From Candidatus Mesolinea sp. UBA5823 (GTDB lineage: Bacteria > Chloroflexota > Anaerolineae > Anaerolineales > Anaerolineaceae), in contig DICP01000029.1 of the NCBI GenBank assembly GCA_002417685.1, forward strand, positions 1-12,206: DNA of 12,206 bases. The letters are read 5' to 3'. Positions 1 to 6,005 of this stretch are shown piece by piece; within the stretch, counting starts at the first letter, position 1, and the number at the start of each line of letters is the position of its first letter. The notes beneath the pieces were generated by a model. It made no database searches. It was not told the origin of the DNA and saw only the letters and a program-made list of their open reading frames with translations. The position numbers and the translations under genes were made by a program.

Positions 1-50
1 ACTGACCTCCGGGTTATGAGCCCGACGAGCTGCCACTGCTCTACCCCGCA
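1..50 (-). tRNA. Initiator tRNA-fMet (CAT), 3' part cut by the window start
   Basis: Read on the minus strand, the 5' half of a tRNA is complete. It has a 7-base acceptor strand TGCGGGG, then T8 and A9, a D stem GAGC/GCTC around a loop containing GG, and an anticodon arm with loop CTCATAA. The anticodon is CAT. The anticodon stem ends in three G-C pairs flanking the loop, the hallmark of bacterial initiator tRNA rather than elongator Met or Ile-lysidine tRNA. The variable region follows, and the T arm and 3' acceptor strand lie off the window. It lies downstream of the methyltransferase on the same strand and has its own promoter. Confidence 0.93.
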
Positions 51-59
51 GTGCTTAGA

Positions 60-87
60 ATTATAGAATAAAAAATCTAAAAGTCAA
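60..87 (-). promoter_or_regulatory. Sigma-70-type promoter of tRNA-fMet
   Basis: On the minus strand a TTGACT -35 box (positions 82-87) and a perfect TATAAT -10 box (60-65) are separated by 16 bases. The expected transcription start falls at about 52-54, only a few bases before the tRNA 5' end at 50, so the 5' leader would be very short. This suggests the tRNA is transcribed independently of the upstream methyltransferase gene. Confidence 0.75.
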
Positions 88-170
88 GCTTTATGCCAAA
101 CCTTATTGAGGGGTGAACGCTCGTACATATCTCAAAACATTTCCCCTATCCTGCTGCACTAAAATCTCTC

Positions 171-917
171 TCAGGCGGTCTTTTCGATCACCCAATAGTG
201 GGAAAGCCCCATACGCTGTAAAGGCGTTTTCTCAAGGGCTTGCAGCACAGTGCGGATCACCTTTCCCAAGCGCGGATGGCGCTCAATGATGTTATCGTAG
301 GCACCGAAGATGGTTCTTTTGGTTACGACTTGTACCGGCAGCCCGGCAAACAGGCGTGCCAAATCCGCACGCGTATAGACCCGTACATGCGGCGCGAGTT
401 TATCTCGCAGACGGCGGGGCAGGTAGTTGACCAGCGGGATATTGCCAAAATGATATTTGCCGCGCCAATAAATGCCATGCGTCTCAAAGGGATAGCCGCG
501 GTTAGGGCAAAAGAGCACAATGCGCCCGCCCGGTCGCAGAACCCGCACCATCTCCTGCACGGTGGCTTGGTCATCCTGCACATGCTCCAGCACTTCGTGG
601 CTGAAGACTATGTCCATGCTGCCAGTGGGGAAGGGCAAATGTTCGCCAGCGCCACAAACCACCAGCTCCGCAAAAGCATGGCTTTCCTGCACCCGCGGGA
701 ACTCGATATCCAGCCCGACAGCTTGCCGGCTCAGCGGTACCAAGTGGCGCAGATACGTCCCAACCCCGCTGCCATCCACGAGCACCCGCCCATTGATGCG
801 CTCTCCGGCTGCCTCACGCAGCATGGCAAAGCGGCGCTCCTGCCCAGCGCGCCAAACGTGCGAAGGCTCGCCTCGCTCGGCGGCTTTTTCCAAGTTTTCG
901 GGGATGACCTGCGGCAT
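171..917 (-). CDS. Class I SAM-dependent methyltransferase (Methyltransf_11-like), substrate unknown
   Basis: A 248-residue soluble protein with the Rossmann-type SAM fold. Motif I is VLVDGSGVGTYL (about residues 45-56), which reads DGSGVG instead of the common DxGCGxG. The acidic residue that would bind the SAM ribose is D70 in GLDIE. The FSHEVLEHV segment (105-113) and the VLRPGGRIVLFCPNRG segment (126-141) are typical of Methyltransf_11 proteins. The C-terminal 100 residues, rich in Arg, Tyr and His, probably form the substrate cap. The ATG at 915-917 has no strong Shine-Dalgarno. The gene lies 40 bases after the flavoprotein gene on the same strand and probably shares its transcript. The sequence does not show what is methylated; lipid, quinone or small-molecule substrates are all possible. 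Confidence 0.85.
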   Translation of the reverse strand: MPQVIPENLEKAAERGEPSHVWRAGQERRFAMLREAAGERINGRVLVDGSGVGTYLRHLVPLSRQAVGLDIEFPRVQESHAFAELVVCGAGEHLPFPTGSMDIVFSHEVLEHVQDDQATVQEMVRVLRPGGRIVLFCPNRGYPFETHGIYWRGKYHFGNIPLVNYLPRRLRDKLAPHVRVYTRADLARLFAGLPVQVVTKRTIFGAYDNIIERHPRLGKVIRTVLQALEKTPLQRMGLSHYWVIEKTA

Positions 918-957
918 AGGCTTTATTCTACCAGCTTGCCATCCACATAACGAGCAT

Positions 958-1920
958 TTATTTCCAATCGACGCCCATCTTGGCGCGGCCGCGCAGGTAT
1001 TTTTCTACGGCAATGCCAGCAGTGGCTCCGTCGGCTGCGGCAATCACAGCTTGCTTGATATGCTGGCAGAGCACGTCCCCCACCGCAAACACGCCCGGCA
1101 CATTAGTTTGGAACTCGCGATCGACCAAAATGCAGCCTTGTACGCTGGTTTCGATTTGCCCTTGCAAAAAGTCTGTGATGGGCACGCCGCCCTGCAAATA
1201 GATAAACACACCTTTTACTGCCAGCTTTTGCTCACCTTCTTTGCCGCGTTGGGCGTAAGCAATACCCTCCACATGCGTGTTGCCGTATATCTCGTGTATG
1301 GCTGCACCCAAAAGTACTTCGATCTTCGAATTAGCTTTGAGTTCGGCGATCAGCTCCTCTGAAGCCACCAGCTCCGGCGTTGGGCACAGCAGTGTAACCC
1401 GGCTGGCAAAACGTGCGAGATAGAGCGCTTCTTCGACGGCTTCGTCATTTTTGCCTGCCACAGCTACTGCCTCATCCTTGAAGAAAGCGGCATCGCATAC
1501 CGCACAATAGGAAACCCCGCGTCCGAGGAACTCCGCCTCGCCCTTGATCAGGTTGCTGCGGCCCAATGAGCCGGTGGCAATGATGACGGCACGGGCAGGA
1601 TAGACGCCAGCGTTGCCGTAGACAACCTTGGGGCTTCCCGCCAGGTCCGTGCCGATGGCTTTATCGTTAACGTACTGGGCGGCAAAGCTCTCGGCTTGAG
1701 CGCGCATTGTTTTGAGCAATTCTGCGCCACTCAGCTCTCCAGGAATGCCAGGGTAATTCGCGATCTTGCTGGTGATACCCAATGCGCCGGTGGTAAGGCC
1801 CTTATCGAGGATCAGGGTGGAAAGATTTGCCCGCGCGGTGTAAATGCCGGCTGTGGAGCCGGCTGGGCCCCCGCCGATAATCACAACATCGTAAACGGTT
1901 TCAGGTTGGTTTTCGCTCAT
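958..1920 (-). CDS. Thioredoxin-reductase-like FAD oxidoreductase with an altered NAD(P)H site
   Basis: A 320-residue low-molecular-weight thioredoxin reductase homologue. The FAD site GGGPAG is at residues 16-21, the redox-active disulfide CAVC is at 139-142 and the second FAD motif FAVGD is near the C-terminus. These support disulfide reductase chemistry. The pyridine-nucleotide domain is unusual: the usual GGGDSA loop reads GKNDEA (156-161), and the HRRxxxR segment that grips the NADPH 2'-phosphate reads CPTPELV (179-185). The electron donor may therefore be NADH, ferredoxin or something else. The ATG at 1918-1920 is chosen because GAAAGG sits 7 bases upstream; an in-frame TTG one codon earlier has only a 4-base gap. 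The methyltransferase follows 40 bases downstream. Confidence 0.88.
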   Translation of the reverse strand: MSENQPETVYDVVIIGGGPAGSTAGIYTARANLSTLILDKGLTTGALGITSKIANYPGIPGELSGAELLKTMRAQAESFAAQYVNDKAIGTDLAGSPKVVYGNAGVYPARAVIIATGSLGRSNLIKGEAEFLGRGVSYCAVCDAAFFKDEAVAVAGKNDEAVEEALYLARFASRVTLLCPTPELVASEELIAELKANSKIEVLLGAAIHEIYGNTHVEGIAYAQRGKEGEQKLAVKGVFIYLQGGVPITDFLQGQIETSVQGCILVDREFQTNVPGVFAVGDVLCQHIKQAVIAAADGATAGIAVEKYLRGRAKMGVDWK

Positions 1921-1950
1921 CAAATTGCCTTTCTCTTTGATTTTGGAAAG

Positions 1951-1979
1951 AGTATAACTGACTTGAGGTCAAGTTGAAA
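1951..1979 (-). promoter_or_regulatory. Promoter of the flavoprotein operon with an embedded inverted repeat
   Basis: Reading the minus strand, TATACT (1951-1956) makes a good -10 box and TTTCAA (1974-1979) a weak -35 box with a 17-base spacer. A perfect inverted repeat, arms ACTTGA and TCAAGT two bases apart, fills 1961-1974 inside the spacer. This position is typical of an operator for a repressor or a MerR-like activator. No regulator gene is next to it. The box assignment is by eye. Confidence 0.5.
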
Positions 1980-2054
1980 TTACCGCCTAAGGTTGTGTAA
2001 GAGCAAAGTGAAAGTGTCCTAAAGTAGCAAAATAGACAGGATACCAGGAGACCT

Positions 2055-2123
2055 ATGGTCAAGCCGACTCGCACGGTGCCCTACGGGCAGGCTACGCACT
2101 CTGGAAACCGGCGAGAACAATAA
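2055..2123 (+). CDS. Possible 22-residue small ORF
   Basis: ATG at 2055 follows AGGAG (2046-2050) by 4 bases, and the frame runs 22 codons to TAA at 2121-2123. The product begins MVKPTRTVPYGQATHSG and is basic. Its second half is encoded by the first copy of the repeat. The second repeat copy, in a different frame, also encodes PYGQATHS after an ATG at 2138, but that ATG has no ribosome binding site. Such a short frame can occur by chance, and no homologue is known to me. Confidence 0.2.
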   Translation: MVKPTRTVPYGQATHSGNRREQ

Positions 2124-2184
2124 AAAACAGTTCTTGCATGATACCTTACGGGCAGGCTACGCACTCAGAGACCAGCGAGAACAA
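2079..2184. repeat. Two direct copies of a ~42-base unit
   Basis: Copy 1 is 2079-2120 and copy 2 is 2144-2184, a period of about 65 bases. Both share TACGGGCAGGCTACGCACTC without a mismatch and end in GCGAGAACAA, with a few substitutions and one indel between. In copy 1 the start can fold as TGCCC-TAC-GGGCA (2077-2089); this small hairpin is lost in copy 2. From the end of copy 1, GCGAGAAC (2111-2118) can pair with GTTCTTGC (2131-2138) allowing one wobble. Two copies are too few for a CRISPR array. A short dispersed repeat family is the likeliest explanation. Confidence 0.75.
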
Positions 2185-2306
2185 CGTGAAACACATCAGG
2201 TTGCACATAGATTGGTTAGCGGAACGCCAAAAATTCCAAATCTGAAAGACAATATACCGATTCTGATAGTTTTTTAGAGATTCGCCATGTTAAAAGTGAA
2301 CAAAAC

Positions 2307-2324
2307 AGGAGCTCTATAGCTCCT
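2307..2324 (+). terminator. Hairpin in the mevalonate operon leader, terminator-like
   Basis: AGGAGCT and AGCTCCT pair perfectly over 7 bp around a CTAT loop. The stem is preceded by an A-rich stretch and followed by TATTTCTGT on the plus strand, a modest U tract. On the minus strand it is followed by GTTTTGTTC. It lies 13 bases before the ribosome binding site of the reductase gene, so it may stop read-through into the operon, act as an attenuator, or simply cap the 5' end of the mRNA. Confidence 0.4.
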
Positions 2325-2337
2325 TATTTCTGTATTC

Positions 2338-2343
2338 GAAAGG
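2338..2343 (+). promoter_or_regulatory. Ribosome binding site pointing to a CTG start
   Basis: GAAAGG lies 6 bases before CTG at 2350. The same GAAAGG core precedes the ATG of the flavoprotein gene in this window. No ATG, GTG or TTG lies in the reductase frame between the upstream stop (TAG at 2317-2319) and the TTG at 2419. Confidence 0.55.
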
Positions 2344-2349
2344 CATAAA

Positions 2350-3627
2350 CTGGAAAGTAAGAAGTTTTATCAATTAACCTTAGATGAGCGCCGGAAGTGG
2401 ATAGCAGAACACTCGGCTTTGAGTGCTGAGGACATAACCGCTTGGTCAGCCGAGGGTGGTCTGAGCGCAGAGGCGGCTAACCAGATGATTGAGAATGCTG
2501 TCGGCTTATACGCGCTGCCCTTAGGCATCGCGCAGCACTTTATCATCAACGGCAAACTGGTGTTAGTGCCCATGGCGATCGAAGAGCCCTCAGTGATTGC
2601 TGGGGTATCCTATATGGCAAAGTTAGCTCAAGCCGGCGGAGGCTTCCGCGCCAGTGCTACCGCTCCGGAGATGATCGGCCAAATTCAGCTGTTGGATCTA
2701 GCAGACCTAGCCGCAGCCGAAGCTCTCATCCTTATGCATAAAGATGAGCTGTTAGCGAGTTTGCATGGCTTGCACCCAACGATCGAAGCATTAGGCGGCG
2801 GAGCCAAGGATCTCCAAGTGCGCCAGATTGCGACGTCCCCTATCGGGCATTTTTTAGTGGTGCATCTCATTTATGACGTGCGCGACGTGATGGGCGCCAA
2901 TGCGGTAAACAGCGCAGCTGAGCGCTTAGCCGGTCCTTTGGAGGCACTCACTGGTGGACGGGCGCATTTGCGCATCCTCAGCAATTTGGCTGACCGGCGT
3001 TTAGCCAAAGCTGAAGTAACCATCCCCACGAGCGCCTTAGCCTTCGGCGCATTTAGCGGCGAGCAGGTGCGCGATGGCATCCTGGAGGCTTGGGCGTTTG
3101 CTGCAGTGGACCCCTACCGCGCGGCGACGCATAACAAGGGTATTATGAATGGCATTGACGCGGTGGTGATTGCCACCGGCAACGACTGGCGCAGCGTGGA
3201 AGCCGGTGCACATGCCTATGCTGCCCGCTCTGGGCACTATACCAGCCTCTCGCTCTGGGAAAAAACCGAGAATGGCGACTTGCACGGAGCGCTCGAGCTG
3301 CCTTTAGCCGTGGGCATCACTGGCGGATCGACGCAAGCGCACCCGAGTGTACACGCTAACCTGAAGCTGCTGGGTGCCAAAAGCTCCGGGGAATTAGCCG
3401 GCATTATTGCAAGTGTAGGTTTGGCGCAAAACTTAGCAGCCTTGCGCGCCCTGGCTACCGAAGGCATCCAGCGCGGACACATGCGTTTGCATGCCCGTCA
3501 GGTGGCGCTCTCAGCGGGGGCGGAGCCTGCACAAGTCGCGCCTTTAGCCGAACAGCTCGTCCGAGAGGATAATATTAGAATAGAACGCGCACAAGAAATT
3601 TTGCGCGAGTGGAGTGAACAGAAATGA
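2350..3627 (+). CDS. mvaA: Hydroxymethylglutaryl-CoA reductase, class II
   Basis: Reduces HMG-CoA to mevalonate with four electrons from NAD(P)H, the committed step of the mevalonate pathway. Class II hallmarks are present: ENAVGLYALPLGIA, the catalytic glutamate in PMAIEEPSVIAG, the cofactor-site DVMGANAVN, the catalytic lysine in NKGIMNG, the aspartate in ATGNDWR and the C-terminal histidine in RGHMRLHAR. Starting at CTG 2350 gives 425 residues, close to the roughly 428 of the Pseudomonas mevalonii enzyme, and restores the conserved N-terminal KKFYQLTLDERRKWIAEHS segment. The TTG at 2419 would remove it and leave 402 residues. The stop overlaps the next gene's start as ATGA, so translation is probably coupled. 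Whether NADH or NADPH is used cannot be read here. Confidence 0.93.
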   Translation: MESKKFYQLTLDERRKWIAEHSALSAEDITAWSAEGGLSAEAANQMIENAVGLYALPLGIAQHFIINGKLVLVPMAIEEPSVIAGVSYMAKLAQAGGGFRASATAPEMIGQIQLLDLADLAAAEALILMHKDELLASLHGLHPTIEALGGGAKDLQVRQIATSPIGHFLVVHLIYDVRDVMGANAVNSAAERLAGPLEALTGGRAHLRILSNLADRRLAKAEVTIPTSALAFGAFSGEQVRDGILEAWAFAAVDPYRAATHNKGIMNGIDAVVIATGNDWRSVEAGAHAYAARSGHYTSLSLWEKTENGDLHGALELPLAVGITGGSTQAHPSVHANLKLLGAKSSGELAGIIASVGLAQNLAALRALATEGIQRGHMRLHARQVALSAGAEPAQVAPLAEQLVREDNIRIERAQEILREWSEQK

Positions 3628-4715
3628 TCAGTGAACACGAACATCAACACGAAGTTGAAAGCTTACTGCTGCAGCCGGAGCGCCCGGTGGGCATCATTGG
3701 CTATGGCGCGTACGTCCCGCGTTACCGCCTGCCAGCTAAAGAAATCGCGCGCATTTGGGGCGCTGGCGACGAAGGCTTGCCGGTGATTGAAAAAGCCGTG
3801 GCCGGCTTGGATGAGGATGTGATTACCATGTCTATCGAAGCAGCCCGCAACGCGCTCAAACGCGCCGGCATTGACCCGCGTGAGCTGCGCGCGGTGTGGG
3901 TGGGCTCCGAGTCGCACCCCTATGCGGTGAAGCCCAGTGGTACAGTGGTGGCAGAGGCTATCGGTGCTTCGCCCCATATTCAAGCTGGCGATTGGGAATT
4001 TGCCTGCAAGGCTGGTACGGAAGCTATCGTGGCTGGCATCGGCTTGGTGGGTTCGGGCATGGGCAAATATGCCCTGGCTATCGGCATGGACACCGCCCAA
4101 GGCAAGCCCGGCGATGCGCTCGAATATACGGCTGCTTCTGGGGGCGCAGCCTACATTATTGGTCCTTCGGAGGAAGCCTTAGCAACTATCGAAGCCACCT
4201 ATTCGTACGTCACAGATACACCGGATTTCTGGCGGAGGGAACACGCTGTTTACCCGGAGCACGGTCAGCGCTTCACGGGGGAGCCGGCTTACTTCCAGCA
4301 CATTACCTCTGCTGCACGCACGATATTAACCGAGACGGGGCTTAAACCCGCGGATTTCACTTACGCCGTCTTCCATCAACCCAATACCAAGTTCCCGCAG
4401 CGGGTAGCTAAGGAGCTCGGCTTTACGCCCGAGCAGATTAAGACCGGGCTGCTCACGCCTATGATCGGCAATACGTATTCCGGTTCTGCGCTCATTGGGC
4501 TCTCTGCCATCTTGGACGAGGCAAAGCCCGGAGATTTAATCCTCATGACCTCTTATGGTTCTGGTGCTGGATCGGACGCCTTTGTCATCCGCGTGCAGGA
4601 TGCAATCCGCGAACGCCAAGGTAAAGCCCTCACCACGCAGGAATACATTGCCCGCCGCACGGAGATCGACTACGCCACGTATCTGCGCTTCCGCGGCGAG
4701 ATTACAGTGAAGTAG
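3624..4715 (+). CDS. Hydroxymethylglutaryl-CoA synthase, archaeal type
   Basis: Condenses acetyl-CoA with acetoacetyl-CoA to HMG-CoA. The 363-residue length and the GIIGYGAYVPRYRL start are those of the short archaeal form, not the longer eukaryotic and Firmicute MvaS. The expected catalytic residues are present: glutamate E96 in GSES, nucleophile C128 in EFACKAGTEA, and H251 in VFHQPN. N283 in IGNTYSGSA also fits the family. The ATG overlaps the reductase stop by four bases, with GGAG nine bases upstream. It gives a His/Glu-rich extension of about 20 residues. A GTG at 3687, preceded by GGAG at six bases, would start exactly at the conserved domain and remains possible. The thiolase gene follows after 7 bases. 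Confidence 0.94.
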   Translation: MISEHEHQHEVESLLLQPERPVGIIGYGAYVPRYRLPAKEIARIWGAGDEGLPVIEKAVAGLDEDVITMSIEAARNALKRAGIDPRELRAVWVGSESHPYAVKPSGTVVAEAIGASPHIQAGDWEFACKAGTEAIVAGIGLVGSGMGKYALAIGMDTAQGKPGDALEYTAASGGAAYIIGPSEEALATIEATYSYVTDTPDFWRREHAVYPEHGQRFTGEPAYFQHITSAARTILTETGLKPADFTYAVFHQPNTKFPQRVAKELGFTPEQIKTGLLTPMIGNTYSGSALIGLSAILDEAKPGDLILMTSYGSGAGSDAFVIRVQDAIRERQGKALTTQEYIARRTEIDYATYLRFRGEITVK

Positions 4716-4722
4716 GCATGCT

Positions 4723-5898
4723 ATGGCTGTAAACAAACCTGAAGTTTATATTGCCGGCATTGGGCAAACCAATGTGGGCGAGCTGTGGAGTATTTCGCTG
4801 CGCGACTTGGGCGTGCAGGCGATACGCGCTGCCATAAAAGATGCCGGCGGGCTGCAGCCCCAGGCGATCTTTGTAGGTAACATGCTTGCTGCCAGCGCTT
4901 CGCATCAAGCCAACTTAGGTTCGCTGCTGTGCGAATGGGCCGGTCTCAAGGGCGCGGAGGGCACCACGGTGGAAGCAGCCGATGCCTCTGGCGGAGCTGC
5001 GCTGCGTATGGCTTATACCGCTGTTCGCTCTGGTATGGTGGATGTGGCCTTGGTGATTGGCGTGGAAAAAGCCACCGATGTTCTCGATAGTGATGTCGAC
5101 TCACTCTCGGTGCGTACTTTAGACTCGGACTACGAAGCTGCCGAAGGGCTAACCCCCATTGGTCAAGCAGCCTTACTCATGCAGCGCTATATCTATGAGA
5201 ATCAGGTAGACCGAGCAGCGCTGGCGTCTTTCCCCATGCTCGCACATGCCAATGCTGTCAACAACCCGCATGCGATGTATCGTAAGCCGTTAGCACTGGA
5301 GACCTACCTGAAGGCTGGCATGCTTGCGGAGCCGTTTAACCTTTATGACATCGCCCCGTTAGCGGATGGCGCAGCTGCCGTTATCCTTACACGCCGCGAG
5401 CTGATCCCTGAAGGCTTGGGGCATCCTATTGTGCGTATCGCTGGTTCAAGTTTAGTGACAGATCGCTTTGCCCTGCACGATCGTAACGATCCGCTCTTCT
5501 TTGACGCTGCAGCCGTCTCGGTGCAGCGTGCCTGCCAGCAAGCCGGCATCACCCCAGCGCAAGCAGATTTCTTTGAATATGCAGACATCACCACGCTGCA
5601 TGCAGTCCTCTCGCTCGAGGCAGCAGGCCTTGCTCCGCGCGGGGAGGGTTGGCGTTTGGCTGCAGACCATGCCCGTTGGCAGAAGCGGCCTTTACCAGTA
5701 GCCACACTAGGCGGGCATAAGGCACGCGGCAATCCGCTGGGCGCAGCTGGCGTCTATCAAGCTGTGGAGGCATGCCTGCAGCTGCGCGGTGAGGCAGGCA
5801 CAGCCCAAGTGCCCCAAGCACACGTTGGGATGATCCAATCCTTAGCAGGTACAGGCTCTACTGCCGTGACGCATATTCTCATGCGAGTAGAAGAATAG
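4723..5898 (+). CDS. SCP2/archaeal-type thiolase homologue lacking catalytic residues
   Basis: A full-length 391-residue thiolase-fold protein. The family normally makes acetoacetyl-CoA from two acetyl-CoA. The family landmarks are easily aligned but altered. The nucleophile region, usually EAACASG, reads EAADASG, with D87 in place of Cys. The HDxF segment reads YADIT, with A287 in place of His. The GGxKAxGHP motif reads GGHKARGNP, with N337 in place of His. The reading frame is intact and the rest of the fold is well conserved, including NPHAMYRKPL and the C-terminal GTGSTAVTHIL. The protein is therefore more likely a kept, non-thiolytic partner than a decaying gene. Third gene of the mevalonate operon; a DUF35 partner gene, usual beside archaeal homologues, does not follow. 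A structural role beside the synthase is my inference. Confidence 0.85.
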   Translation: MAVNKPEVYIAGIGQTNVGELWSISLRDLGVQAIRAAIKDAGGLQPQAIFVGNMLAASASHQANLGSLLCEWAGLKGAEGTTVEAADASGGAALRMAYTAVRSGMVDVALVIGVEKATDVLDSDVDSLSVRTLDSDYEAAEGLTPIGQAALLMQRYIYENQVDRAALASFPMLAHANAVNNPHAMYRKPLALETYLKAGMLAEPFNLYDIAPLADGAAAVILTRRELIPEGLGHPIVRIAGSSLVTDRFALHDRNDPLFFDAAAVSVQRACQQAGITPAQADFFEYADITTLHAVLSLEAAGLAPRGEGWRLAADHARWQKRPLPVATLGGHKARGNPLGAAGVYQAVEACLQLRGEAGTAQVPQAHVGMIQSLAGTGSTAVTHILMRVEE

Positions 5899-5923
5899 TG
5901 TAGAACTCATCTATTTAAATATT

Positions 5924-5983
5924 CCTCACAGTATGCGAGGTTATATATGCCTGCGCTTGTTTCTTCCCTTGGCGTGGTAAACT
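5924..5983 (+). promoter_or_regulatory. Gap before the chelatase genes: small hairpin and weak promoter candidate
   Basis: The 107-base gap after the thiolase holds a hairpin CCTC(A)CA/TG(C)GAGG at 5924-5940 without a clear U tract. After it come CTTGTT (5956-5961) and TAAACT (5978-5983), 16 bases apart, a weak -35/-10 pair. GAGGA at 5991-5995 is the ribosome binding site of the next gene. The chelatase genes may thus have their own promoter, but partial read-through from the mevalonate operon is equally possible. Confidence 0.3.
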
Positions 5984-6005
5984 TAGCACTGAGGAAAAGC
6001 AATTG

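Larger units (their letters stand above)
1981..2349. other. Long AT-rich intergenic region between the flavoprotein and mevalonate operons
   Basis: This gap between divergently transcribed units holds a twice-repeated ~42-base unit (2079-2184), a possible 22-codon ORF with a strong Shine-Dalgarno (2055-2123) and a 7-bp hairpin close to the reductase gene (2307-2324). I see no convincing -35/-10 pair for the mevalonate operon in it and no conserved riboswitch pattern that I recognise. Confidence 0.6.

Noticed and set aside
240..1362. Long plus-strand open frames opposite the methyltransferase and flavoprotein genes
   Set aside because: They are antisense shadows of clearly homologous minus-strand genes, with no protein family resemblance.
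2079..2184. Possible CRISPR array
   Set aside because: Only two imperfect copies, internally diverged and with one short intervening sequence; no cas genes nearby.
2138..2240. Second small ORF starting in repeat copy 2 (about 34 codons)
   Set aside because: No ribosome binding site before ATG 2138 and no recognisable product beyond the repeat-encoded PYGQATHS.
3687..3689. GTG as the true start of HMG-CoA synthase
   Set aside because: It fits the archaeal N-terminus and has GGAG upstream, but the ATGA overlap with the reductase gene favours ATG 3624. Kept as an alternative only.
4972..4992. Sequencing error explaining the missing thiolase Cys
   Set aside because: Cys to Asp here needs two base changes with the frame intact, and two other catalytic sites far away are altered as well. 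A single error cannot explain it.
6003..6005. TTG as the start of the chelatase I subunit
   Set aside because: It lies immediately before ATG 6006. The Shine-Dalgarno spacing slightly favours TTG, but ATG is the far commoner start; the difference is one residue.
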